From Cellulomonas soli (lineage in GTDB: Bacteria > Actinomycetota > Actinomycetes > Actinomycetales > Cellulomonadaceae), in NCBI RefSeq assembly GCF_013409305.1, contig NZ_JACBZJ010000001.1, forward strand, positions 372,001 to 436,000: DNA of 64,000 bases. Direction: 5' to 3'. Below are positions 25,704-33,943 of this stretch, in pieces (position 1 is the stretch's first letter; the number at the start of each line of letters is the position of its first letter). The position numbers were made by a program, and so were the translations under genes. The notes beneath the pieces were generated by a model, which saw only the letters and a program-made list of their open reading frames with translations, made no database searches and was not told the origin of the DNA.

Positions 25704-26818
25704 GCCTCCTGCTCCAGCTCGAGGCGGTAGCCGCGCTTGACGACCGTCCGGATCAGCCCTCGATGCCCGGCGGCGTCGCGCAGCCGGGCGATGGCCACCT
25801 CGGCCGCGTGCGTGTCCGTGGAGTCGCCGGGCAGCGCGGCCAGCACCTGCTCGCGCGGGACGACCGCACCCCGGGCCGCCGCGAGCACCCGCAGCACCTC
25901 CAGGCCGCTCGGGGTCAGGGGCAGGACCCGTCCGTCGAGCACGGCCGCCCCACGGTGCACCTGCAGCGGTCCGGCCACCGTCGCCAGCGCCTGCAGACCG
26001 CCGTAGTGCGCCACGATCGCCCGCACGAGCGAGCCGAGGCGACCCCGGTCGGGGACGAGCGGGTCGATCCCCCGCTCGACCAGCGGGCGGGCGGTCACCG
26101 GGCCGACCGCCGCCATGACCAGGTTCCCGCGGGCGCACAGCCGCACGATCGTCTCGGTCACCCCGGCCGCGTCGGCGGCCGCGAGCCAGGCCGTCGAACC
26201 GGGGGCCGAGGTGAAGACCACCGCATCGACCTCGCCCGCGGCCACGGAGCGCACGGACGCGTCGACCACGGCCGGGTCCGGCGGGGGTCCCCAGCGGTAC
26301 ACGACGAGGCTGCGCACGCGCGCGCCCGCCGCACGGAACGCCTCGTCGAGGCCGTCGGACCCGGCGCCGTGGTGCTGCACGGCGATGTCGCGCCCGGCCA
26401 CGCCCTCGTCGAGCAGGACCTCGGCGATCTCGGCGCTCGTCTCGGACTCGGCGACCCAGTCGGCCGTCAGGCCCGCGGCCTGGATCGCACCGCGCGCCTT
26501 CGGGCCACGGGCGACGATCCGGGTGCCGCGCAGCATGTCGACGAGGTCCTCGGCCAGGCCGACCGCGTCAGCCGCCTCGATCCAGCCGCGGAAGCCGATG
26601 CCGGTGGTCACCACGACCGTGTCGGGCGGGTCCGCGAGGAGCACCCGCGTGCCTTCGAGCAGGGCCGCGTCGTCCGTGTGCGGGATCATCCCGAGGGCCG
26701 GCGCGTGCCGGATGGTGGCACCGCGACGCGTGAGGGCCGCGCTGAGCTCGCCGGCACGCCGATCGGCGGTCACGAGCACGACGCAGCCCGCCAGCGTCTG
26801 GTCGATCGGCTCGGTCAC
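25700..26818 (-). CDS. uroporphyrinogen-III synthase fused to a winged-helix DNA-binding domain
   Basis: 372 residues from a GTG. Residues 1-265 are HemD-like (VLVTADRRAGELSAALTRRGA; VVVTTGIGFRGWIEAAD; AVVFTSAPGSTAWLAAAD; AAVGPVTARPL). Residues about 280-370 form an OmpR-type DNA-binding domain (GRVLPLTPSGLEVLRVLAA; GDSTDTHAAEVAIARLRDA; TVVKRGYRLEL). This fusion is known in actinobacteria (Rv0260c type), often beside nitrite-reductase genes. It may be catalytic, regulatory, or both. Starts and stops overlap with its neighbours (GTGA/ATGA), so it is tightly coupled within the nir operon. Confidence 0.88.
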   Translation of the reverse strand: MTEPIDQTLAGCVVLVTADRRAGELSAALTRRGATIRHAPALGMIPHTDDAALLEGTRVLLADPPDTVVVTTGIGFRGWIEAADAVGLAEDLVDMLRGTRIVARGPKARGAIQAAGLTADWVAESETSAEIAEVLLDEGVAGRDIAVQHHGAGSDGLDEAFRAAGARVRSLVVYRWGPPPDPAVVDASVRSVAAGEVDAVVFTSAPGSTAWLAAADAAGVTETIVRLCARGNLVMAAVGPVTARPLVERGIDPLVPDRGRLGSLVRAIVAHYGGLQALATVAGPLQVHRGAAVLDGRVLPLTPSGLEVLRVLAAARGAVVPREQVLAALPGDSTDTHAAEVAIARLRDAAGHRGLIRTVVKRGYRLELEQEA

Positions 26819-28047
26819 GGCGCCATTGTGACGTGCGCGGGCGCCTCGAGCAGTCCAGCCGCGGCGACCGCACCGAGCACCACCACCGCGGGCGAGCGCA
26901 CCTGCGCCGCGGCCGCGACGTCCACGACCTCGCCGAGGACGGCACGGGTGACCCGCTGCGCCCCGGTCGTGCCGCTCTCCACGATCGCCACGGGCGTGCT
27001 CGCGGCGACGCCGCTGGCGAGCGCCTCGGTGACGAGCCGGGGAAGGACCGCCACGCCCATGAGGACGACGACCGTGCACGAGGCGTCGCGCAGCCCGACC
27101 AGCGCGGCGGACGACCAGCCGTCGTGCCCGTTCATCACGTGCACCGCCCCGACCGTCCCGCGATGGGTCAGCGGGATCCCGGCGGCGGCGGGCACCGCGA
27201 GCGCGCTGCTGACACCCGGCACGACGTCGACCGCGACGCCCGCCTCCCGGCACGCCAGGACCTCCTCGCCGCCCCGACCGTAGACGAACGGGTCGCCGCC
27301 CTTGAGCCGCACGACGAACCGCCCGCGCTGGGCCTGCTCGACGAGGATCCGGTTGATCTCGTGCTGCGGCACCGGGTGGTGACCGGGGGTCTTGCCGACG
27401 TCGATCACCTCGACGTCGGAGGGCAGCTCGTCGAGCACGGCCACCGGTCCGAGCCGGTCGGTCACGACCACGTCGGCCTCGGCGAGCGCGCGGCGCCCGG
27501 CGAGGGTGAGCAGCCCGGGGTCCCCCGGACCGCCGCCCACGAGCACGACCCGGCCCTCGCCTGCGGGACGCGGCCGGTGCCGTCGCAGGTCCACCAGCCC
27601 GTCGCGCAGGTGGGCCGAGAGCGCGTCGCGGACCGTGATGGTCCGGCGCGGGTCGGGGTCTCCGGTCGAGACGACACCGACGAGGACGTCGCCGTGCCGC
27701 GTCGTCGCCGGGGTGCGCGCACTGCCGCGGGCCCCGGCGCCCGCGTCGACGCAGAACACCCGCCGGTCCCCCGCCCAGGCGACCACGGCGGCGTCGGTGT
27801 CCCGGTCGCCCGTGGCGGTGTGCACGAGCCACACCTCGTCCAGGTCGCCCTCGCGGACCTCGCGCGCGTGCCAGGTGACGAGCCCCCAGCGGTGCAGGTC
27901 GGCGAGCACCTCGCACAGCTGCGGGGCGACGACGACCACCTGCGCGGCGTCGGCCAGCAGGCCTTGCACACGCCGGGCCGCCACCGGACCTCCGCCGACG
28001 ACCAGGACCCGGCGACCGGTGAGGTCGAGACCCAGGAGCGTGGTCAC
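26815..28047 (-). CDS. cysG: sirohaem synthase: precorrin-2 dehydrogenase plus uroporphyrinogen-III C-methyltransferase
   Basis: 410 residues from a GTG. The N-terminal Rossmann domain (LTGRRVLVVGGGPVAARRV) is the precorrin-2 dehydrogenase of CysG. From about 165 the SAM-dependent methyltransferase has VVLVGGGPGDPGLLTLAGRR, VVRLKGGDPFVYGRGGEE, VVPGVSSALAVPAAAGIPLTHRG in two parts, and a late VVVLGAV. It turns uroporphyrinogen III into precorrin-2 and sirohydrochlorin. The N-terminal domain is shorter than E. coli CysG and the dimer/chelatase helices look reduced, which may be why CbiX is encoded two genes on. Confidence 0.9.
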   Translation of the reverse strand: MTTLLGLDLTGRRVLVVGGGPVAARRVQGLLADAAQVVVVAPQLCEVLADLHRWGLVTWHAREVREGDLDEVWLVHTATGDRDTDAAVVAWAGDRRVFCVDAGAGARGSARTPATTRHGDVLVGVVSTGDPDPRRTITVRDALSAHLRDGLVDLRRHRPRPAGEGRVVLVGGGPGDPGLLTLAGRRALAEADVVVTDRLGPVAVLDELPSDVEVIDVGKTPGHHPVPQHEINRILVEQAQRGRFVVRLKGGDPFVYGRGGEEVLACREAGVAVDVVPGVSSALAVPAAAGIPLTHRGTVGAVHVMNGHDGWSSAALVGLRDASCTVVVLMGVAVLPRLVTEALASGVAASTPVAIVESGTTGAQRVTRAVLGEVVDVAAAAQVRSPAVVVLGAVAAAGLLEAPAHVTMAP

Positions 28048-28478
28048 GGCGCGCCGCCGGTGCCGAGCAGGTCCGTGCCGACCAGGACGGTGCCGTCGAC
28101 CACCCGGACCGGCCACGTCCGCAGGTCGGGGTCCAGGCCCGGGACGGGGTCCTTGCCCGCGCGGTCCAGGCACCGACCGGTGACCAGGTCGAACACCTGC
28201 TTGTACATCGGCGAGGCGATCGTCGGTACGTCCGAACCGTCGACGAGGCGTGAGCCGACGATCCCGCGCGAGAGCACGTGCGCGTCGCAGAACGGGTCGT
28301 GCTGCTGCACGGCGAGCACGCGGTCGTCGAGCAGCCGGACCAGCGCGACCTGCGTGCCGTCGAGCAGCGCCGCGGCACCGCGCTCGGGGGCGAGGTCGAT
28401 GAGCCGGCAGACCGCCGTCCAGCCCGGTCCTGCGATGTCGGCGGAGCCCTCCACCGGGACGGTGTCCAGCACGGTCAT
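28044..28478 (-). CDS. nirD: nitrite reductase small subunit NirD
   Basis: 144 residues; ATG shares one base with the nirB stop (TGATG). A Rieske-fold protein without the Rieske cluster ligands: the segment around FCDAHVLSRGIV and PMYKQVFDLVTGRCLD lacks the C-x-H and C-x2-H pairs, as is normal for NirD. It pairs with NirB for NADH-dependent reduction of nitrite to ammonium in the cytoplasm. The stop overlaps the cysG start. Confidence 0.92.
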   Translation of the reverse strand: MTVLDTVPVEGSADIAGPGWTAVCRLIDLAPERGAAALLDGTQVALVRLLDDRVLAVQQHDPFCDAHVLSRGIVGSRLVDGSDVPTIASPMYKQVFDLVTGRCLDRAGKDPVPGLDPDLRTWPVRVVDGTVLVGTDLLGTGGAP

Positions 28479-31090
28479 CAGCGCACCTCCAACGTCGATC
28501 CGGCGACCAGCACGGGCTCGCCGCGCAGTGCCGCGGCCCGCTCCTCGGCGGTGGCGGGCCTGGCCTGCCCCCGCTCGGGCACGTACGCCAACGACGGGTC
28601 GGGCTCCGTCGGGGCGTTGACGAACGCGGCGAACCGGCGCAGCTTCTCCGGGTCGTCGAGCGTGGCGCGCCACTCGTCCTCGTACTCCTCAACGTGCAGC
28701 GCCATCTGCGCGTCCAGGTCCGCGGCGATGCCCAGCGAATCGTCCATGACCACCGCCCGCACCCCCTCGAGACCGCCCTCGACCTCCTCGATCCACGGGG
28801 CCGTGCGCTGCAGCCGGTCGGCCGTGCGCACGTAGTAGAGCAGGAACCGGTCGATGGTCCGCACGAGCGTCTCGGTGTCGAGGTCCTCGGCCAGCAGCTT
28901 CGCGTGCCGCGGTGTGAACCCGCCGTTGCCGCCGACGTAGACGTTCCAGCCCTTGTCGGTGGCGATCACGCCGACGTCCTTGCCGCGGGCCTCGGCGCAC
29001 TCGCGCGCGCACCCGGAGACGCCCAGCTTGATCTTGTGCGGCGAACGCAGGCCGCGGTACCGCAGCTCGAGCATGACCGCGAGCGCCACCGAGTCCTGCA
29101 CGCCGAACCGGCACCAGGTGGACCCGACGCACGACTTCACGGTGCGCAACGACTTGCCGTACGCGTGCCCGGACTCGAAGCCTGCGTCGACGAGCTTGCC
29201 CCAGATGACGGGCAGCTGGTCGATCCGGGCGCCGAACAGGTCGATCCGCTGACCGCCGGTGATCTTGGTGTACAGCCCGAACTCCTGCGCGACCTGCCCG
29301 ATCGCGATGAGCCCCTCGGGGGTGACCTCGCCGCCGGGGATGCGTGGCACGACGGAGTACGAGCCGTCCTTCTGCAGGTTCGCCATGACGTGGTCGTTGG
29401 TGTCCTGCAGCGTGGCCCGCTCGCCCTCGAGCACGTGCGCAGGGGCGGTCGTGGCCAGGATCGAGGCGACGGCCGGCTTGCAGATGTCGCAGCCGCGGCC
29501 CGCCGCGCGGGTGCCGAACCGCGCGACGACCTCGCTGAACGAGCGCACCCCGGCGACGCGCACGGCGTCGTAGAGCTGGGCGCGCGAGAGCGCGAAGTGC
29601 TCGCACAGCGCGGTGCTGACGGTGACGCCCAGCTTCTCCAGCTCGGTCGTGACGAGCTTCTTGACCAGCGGCAGGCACGACCCGCAGCTGGTGCCCGCCT
29701 TGGTGCACGCCTTGACGGCACCCAGGTCGGTGCAGCCGCCCTCGGTCACCGCGTGCCGGATCGCACCGGCGGAGACGTTGTTGCACGAGCACACGCCGGC
29801 GTCGTCGGGCAGCTCCAGGTCGGGGGCGCCCGCGCCGCCCTCGGGCAGCAGGTACGCGCCGGGGTCGCCGGGCAGCTCGCGGCCGAGCATGGGGCGCAGG
29901 CTCGCGTACGCCGAGGCGTCCCCGACGAGGACCCCGCCGAGCAGGGTGCGGGCGTCGTCGGACAGGACGAGCTTCTTGTAGACGCCGCCGACCGGGTCGG
30001 CCCAGACGATCTCGAGCGCGCCGGGCGTGGTGGCGAACGCGTCGCCGAAGCTGGCCACGTCGACGCCGGCCAGCTTGAGCTTGGTCGCGGTGTCCGCGCC
30101 CGGGAACCGTGCGGCACCGCCGAGCAGCCGGTCGGCGGTCACCTCGGCCATCGCGTAGCCGGGGGCCACCAGGCCGAGGCACGCACCCTGGATGCAGGCG
30201 ACCTCACCGACGGCCGAGACCGCCGGGTCGTCGGTGAGGCACGTGTCGTCGACGACCACGCCGCCGCGGGCACCGATCGGCAGCCCGGCCGCGCGGGCCA
30301 GCTCGTCCCGCGGTCGCACACCGGCAGCCACGACCACCACGTCGGCGTCGACGCGTCCGCCGTCCGCCAGGTCGAGCCGGCCGACGCCGCCGCGACGGTG
30401 CGCGCGCAGGCGGGTCGTCTCGGCGTGCAGCCGGACGCCGATGCCCAGGCCGTTGATGAGCCGCCGCAACGCCTCGCCGCCACCGAGGTCGACCTGCGCC
30501 GACATCAGGTGCGTGCCGAACTGCAGCACGGTGGGCTGCGCGCCCAGGGCCTTGAGGGCACCGGCCGCCTCCAGGCCGAGCAGGCCGCCGCCGAGCACCG
30601 CACCGCGCACCGGGCCCGCCGTCCGGGAGGCGAGGTCCTCGACGTAGCCGCGGATCGCGGCGACGTCGTCGAGCGTGCGGTAGACGAACACGCCCGGCAG
30701 GTCGGCACCCTCGATCGGCGGGACCCACGCGGAGGACCCGGTCGCCAGCACCAGGTGGTCGTAGCGTTCGGTCCGCCCGCTCGCGGTCGTCACGGTGCGC
30801 GCCGTGCGGTCGATCCCCGTCACGGCGTCGCCGCGTACGAGCGTGACGAGCGGGTCGTGCCACAGCTGCGGGTCGCCGAGCGTGAGGTCCTCGGCCGACC
30901 GGCCCGAGAACCAGCTGGTGAGCGCGACCCGGTCGTACGGGCGCCTCGGCTCCTCGGCGAGCACGGTGATGCGCCAGGAGCCGGCGGTGTCGCGGTCGCG
31001 CAGGGCCTCGACGAGTCTCTGGGCGACCATGCCGCCGCCGACCACGACGAGGTGGCGGGCGCTGCTGGGTGCCTCGGGTGTTCCGGTCAT
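28478..31090 (-). CDS. nirB: NAD(P)H nitrite reductase large subunit NirB
   Basis: 870 residues. FAD/NAD part: LVVVGGGMVAQRLVEAL, VLATGSSAWVPP, GAVLGGGLLGLEAAGAL. Then a BFD-type [2Fe-2S] domain (VCSCNNVSAGAIRHAV; CTKAGTSCGSCLP). Then the sirohaem/[4Fe-4S] domain with the ligands in TVKSCVGSTWC and SGCARECAE (C-x5-C and C-x3-C). It reduces nitrite to ammonium with six electrons. First gene of nirB-nirD-cysG-hemD-cbiX, which therefore makes both enzyme and cofactor. A GlnR-like operator is 53 bp upstream, so nitrogen limitation is the likely inducer. Confidence 0.95.
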   Translation of the reverse strand: MTGTPEAPSSARHLVVVGGGMVAQRLVEALRDRDTAGSWRITVLAEEPRRPYDRVALTSWFSGRSAEDLTLGDPQLWHDPLVTLVRGDAVTGIDRTARTVTTASGRTERYDHLVLATGSSAWVPPIEGADLPGVFVYRTLDDVAAIRGYVEDLASRTAGPVRGAVLGGGLLGLEAAGALKALGAQPTVLQFGTHLMSAQVDLGGGEALRRLINGLGIGVRLHAETTRLRAHRRGGVGRLDLADGGRVDADVVVVAAGVRPRDELARAAGLPIGARGGVVVDDTCLTDDPAVSAVGEVACIQGACLGLVAPGYAMAEVTADRLLGGAARFPGADTATKLKLAGVDVASFGDAFATTPGALEIVWADPVGGVYKKLVLSDDARTLLGGVLVGDASAYASLRPMLGRELPGDPGAYLLPEGGAGAPDLELPDDAGVCSCNNVSAGAIRHAVTEGGCTDLGAVKACTKAGTSCGSCLPLVKKLVTTELEKLGVTVSTALCEHFALSRAQLYDAVRVAGVRSFSEVVARFGTRAAGRGCDICKPAVASILATTAPAHVLEGERATLQDTNDHVMANLQKDGSYSVVPRIPGGEVTPEGLIAIGQVAQEFGLYTKITGGQRIDLFGARIDQLPVIWGKLVDAGFESGHAYGKSLRTVKSCVGSTWCRFGVQDSVALAVMLELRYRGLRSPHKIKLGVSGCARECAEARGKDVGVIATDKGWNVYVGGNGGFTPRHAKLLAEDLDTETLVRTIDRFLLYYVRTADRLQRTAPWIEEVEGGLEGVRAVVMDDSLGIAADLDAQMALHVEEYEDEWRATLDDPEKLRRFAAFVNAPTEPDPSLAYVPERGQARPATAEERAAALRGEPVLVAGSTLEVR

Positions 31091-31142
31091 GTCAGCTCCG
31101 TCGTCGGGGGCGGTGGCGTGTTATCGACGGTAGGAGGCGTGT

Positions 31143-31180
31143 GTTTCGCCCGGCGGGTCGGCCCGTTTCGGTCCGGCAAC
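31143..31180 (-). promoter_or_regulatory. GlnR-like operator upstream of nirB
   Basis: Read on the nirB strand: GTTGC-n6-GAAAC-n6-ACCCG-n6-GAAAC. The two GAAAC half-sites are exactly 22 bp apart and the spacing equals the Streptomyces/Mycobacterium GlnR box (gTnAc-n6-GAAAC-n6-gTnAc-n6-GAAAC); one gTnAc slot is poor. Nearest edge 53 bp from the nirB ATG. GlnR is known to activate nirB in several actinomycetes. Confidence 0.7.
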
Positions 31181-31356
31181 GGTGCGCGCACAGCGTCCAC
31201 GCCCGCGCCGTGAGGCGGCACGGCCGTGCCGGACGAGGATCGCGGCCCCGAATCGGCGCACCGGCCCTCACTCGAACGGGTGAATCGCAGCGGCGGGGAC
31301 CGCCGGACCGGCCTGTCAGGCCGACATGAAAGCCGTGACGGGACAGTCTGTCGGGT

Positions 31357-31911
31357 ATGACCGCCGTGATCGCGCTGCTGCGTGCCGTGAACGTCGCCGG
31401 CCGCACCGTGCCCGCGGCACGCCTGCGCCAGATCGCCGAACGACTCGGCCACCGCGACGTCGTCACGCACGTCAACAGCGGCAACCTCGTGCTCGTGCCC
31501 GCGCCCGGTTCCGGCGGCCCGGACGACGTGGCCGCAGGGCTGGCCGCAGCGCTCGAGGCCGACCTCGGCTTCGTCGTGCCGACGATCGCCCGCTCGCGCG
31601 CCCAGTGGGACGCGATCGTCGCCGCCAACCCCTTCCCCGACCAGGCCGAGGCCGACCCCTCGCACACCGTCCTCATCTGCTGGGACGGGGTGCCCGACGC
31701 CGCGCGCGTCGTCGCGCTCGACCCGAGCGCGTACGGCAACGAGCTCGTCGTCTGGCACGACCGCGAGGCCTACGCCTGGTACCCCGACGGCATCGGCCGG
31801 TCCAAGCTCACGCTCGACGTGCTGCAGCGAGCCTCCGGGCTGCTCGGCACCGGTCGCAACTGGCGGACCGTCACAGCCCTGCAGGCGCTCGCGGCCGAGC
31901 GCGACGGCTGA
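31357..31911 (+). CDS. DUF1697 family protein
   Basis: 184 residues. The DUF1697 opening (VIALLRAVNVAGRTVPAARLRQIAERLG) is followed by VVTHVNSGNLVLVP and a C-terminal RSKLTLDVLQRASG-type segment. Proteins of this family are about 180 residues and uncharacterised. There is no clear Shine-Dalgarno; a GACAG-T-CTGTC palindrome (31342-31352) ends 4 bases before the ATG, which could be an operator for a leaderless transcript. With the HIT gene it forms a plus-strand island inside the minus-strand nitrate locus. Confidence 0.82.
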   Translation: MTAVIALLRAVNVAGRTVPAARLRQIAERLGHRDVVTHVNSGNLVLVPAPGSGGPDDVAAGLAAALEADLGFVVPTIARSRAQWDAIVAANPFPDQAEADPSHTVLICWDGVPDAARVVALDPSAYGNELVVWHDREAYAWYPDGIGRSKLTLDVLQRASGLLGTGRNWRTVTALQALAAERDG

Positions 31912-31949
31912 CGCGTCCCCCCGCACCCACCCGCGGCTACGGTGGGCGC

Positions 31950-32396
31950 ATGACCACGCTGTTCACCCGGATCATCGACGGCGAGCTCCCCGGACGGTTC
32001 GTCTGGGCCGACGACGTCGCCGTCGCGTTCACCACGATCGCCCCCATCACCGACGGCCACACGCTCGTCGTCCCGCGGGCCGAGATCCCCGAGCTCACGC
32101 AGGCACCCGACGACGTGCTCGCGCACCTGACCCGGCTCGCCCGCACCATCGGTCAGGCCCAGCAGGCCGCGTGGTCCGCGCCGCGCGTCGCGCTGCTCGT
32201 CGCCGGGTTCGAGGTGCCGCACCTGCACCTGCACGTGCTGCCCGCGTGGGACGAGGCCTCGCTGAGCTTCGCGAACGCCCGGACCGATGTGCCCGCCGCC
32301 GACCTCGATGCGGCCGCCGAGACCGTGCGAGCCGCGCTCGTGGCCGCCGGTCACGGCGCTCACGTCCCGGCGACGCTCGGTTCGCCGACCCTCTGA
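31950..32396 (+). CDS. HIT-family nucleotide hydrolase/transferase
   Basis: 148 residues. HIT fold: TLFTRIIDGELPGRFVW, TDGHTLVVPRAEIPEL and the histidine triad PHLHLHVLP (His-x-His-x-His). These enzymes cleave adenylated nucleotides such as AMP-lysine or dinucleoside polyphosphates. It follows DUF1697 by 38 bp. Its last 37 bp overlap the 3' end of the convergent reductase gene. Confidence 0.9.
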   Translation: MTTLFTRIIDGELPGRFVWADDVAVAFTTIAPITDGHTLVVPRAEIPELTQAPDDVLAHLTRLARTIGQAQQAAWSAPRVALLVAGFEVPHLHLHVLPAWDEASLSFANARTDVPAADLDAAAETVRAALVAAGHGAHVPATLGSPTL

Positions 32397-33943
32397 CCGG
32401 GCGCGTCGAACGCTCCGGCCGCCGGTCCGCAGGTCGCCGCGACCTCGGCGGTCGCACCGCCGGCAGGCTGCTCCGGGTCCGCCCGTCGCAACCAGTCGAC
32501 GATGCCGCACACCGCGTCCTTGCAGCCGCCGCAGCCGGTCGTCGCGCGCGTGGCCGCGGCGACCTCGTCCACGCCGTGCGCCCCGCCGCGCCAGGCCTGC
32601 ACGAGCTGGCCCTTCGTCACACCGTTGCACCGGCACACCACGGCCCGGTCAGGCATGAGGGTCGGCGACGACGCCTGGACGGCCGCACCCGCGACCGGAC
32701 GCAGCAGCAGCTGGGCCGGGTCGGCGGGGGCCGGCGTGCCGCGCGTGTAGGCCGCGACCAGGTCCGCGGCCACCGCACCCGCCCCGACGCACGTCGCGGC
32801 GACCACCCGGCCGTCGGCCACCACGACCTCGACGTGCCGGCCGCCGTCGGGGTCGCTGAGCCGCACGCGACGGCCCGGGAGTGCCGGGTCGGACGAGCCC
32901 ATCGTCACCAGGTCGAGTCCGGCCGCCTTGACGCGGACCACGTCGGTGCCAGCAGCAGGCAGGGCCGATCCGTCGCTCGCACCCGCGACGCCCGCCTCAC
33001 CTGCGGCCCCCGCAGCGATCCGCCGTGCGAGCCGACGGGCCTGGTCCCAGCCCTGCGCGACCAGGCCCGACCCGCCCTCGGGCGGCTGCGCGCAGTCGCC
33101 GATCGCGCACACCCGCGGATCGGCCGTCGCCAGGTCGTGGCCGACGACGACCCCGCGTCCCACCTCGAGCCCGGCCCGCCTGGCGAGAGCGACCTCGGGC
33201 ACCGTGCCCGCGCTCAGCACGAGCAGGTCGGCGGGCAGCACCTCGCCGCCCTCGAGCCGCACGCCGACGACCCGCCCGTCGCGCACCACGGCCTCCTCGG
33301 TCCGTGCCCGGGTGCGCACCTCGACGCCCAGACCGGCGAGCGAGCCACGCACGACCTCGCCGGCCTGGGCATCGAGCTGGCGGTCCATGACGTGCCGCCC
33401 GCCGTGCACGATCGTGACCGCCAGGCCGCGTCGGGCCAGGCCGCACGCGACCTCCAGGCCGAGCACTCCCCCGCCGACGACGACCGCCCGACGGGCGTTG
33501 ACGGTCGCCGCGACGACCTCGCGCGCGTCGTCGAGCGTCCGCAGCGCGTGCGCGCCCGCGGGCAGCCCCTCCTCGAACCCGACGAGGTCGGGCACCCGTG
33601 CCCGGGCGCCCGTGGCCAGCACCACGACGTCGTACGGGTGGCGGGCACCGGCGTCGTCGACGACGACCCTCTCCTGCCGGTCGACCGCGACCGCCCCGAC
33701 CCCCGCCAGCACCTGCGTGCGGGCGTGCCGGGCGGTGCGCGGCAGCGTGATCGCCGCGACGTCGACCTTGCCCGCGACGACCTCGGACAGCAGCACCCGG
33801 TTGTACGGCTCGTACTCCTCTGTCCCGAGCACGACGACGTCGAACCGGTCGGGCCCGCCGTAGGCGTGCAGGTCCTCGACGAAGCGGGCACCGACCATGC
33901 CGTGCCCGATGACGACCACCCGCACGGGTGCGTGCACGTTCAT
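32360..33943 (-). CDS. FAD/NAD(P)-dependent reductase with BFD [2Fe-2S] domain, NasB-like
   Basis: 527 residues, ATG overlapping the nasA stop (ATGA). FAD-binding VVVIGHGMVGARFVEDL, VVLATGARARVP, NAD-binding AVVVGGGVLGLEVACGL, and ICAIGDCA-type segment RVCAIGDCAQPPEG. A bacterioferredoxin-like domain near 430-490 carries VVCRCNGVTKGQL and TTGCGGCKDAVCG (four Cys). It resembles the front half of NirB without the sirohaem domain and is the probable electron donor (NADH side) for the nitrate reductase upstream. In Bacillus the equivalent role is NasB. It overlaps the HIT gene by 37 bp. Confidence 0.87.
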   Translation of the reverse strand: MNVHAPVRVVVIGHGMVGARFVEDLHAYGGPDRFDVVVLGTEEYEPYNRVLLSEVVAGKVDVAAITLPRTARHARTQVLAGVGAVAVDRQERVVVDDAGARHPYDVVVLATGARARVPDLVGFEEGLPAGAHALRTLDDAREVVAATVNARRAVVVGGGVLGLEVACGLARRGLAVTIVHGGRHVMDRQLDAQAGEVVRGSLAGLGVEVRTRARTEEAVVRDGRVVGVRLEGGEVLPADLLVLSAGTVPEVALARRAGLEVGRGVVVGHDLATADPRVCAIGDCAQPPEGGSGLVAQGWDQARRLARRIAAGAAGEAGVAGASDGSALPAAGTDVVRVKAAGLDLVTMGSSDPALPGRRVRLSDPDGGRHVEVVVADGRVVAATCVGAGAVAADLVAAYTRGTPAPADPAQLLLRPVAGAAVQASSPTLMPDRAVVCRCNGVTKGQLVQAWRGGAHGVDEVAAATRATTGCGGCKDAVCGIVDWLRRADPEQPAGGATAEVAATCGPAAGAFDAPGQRVGEPSVAGT

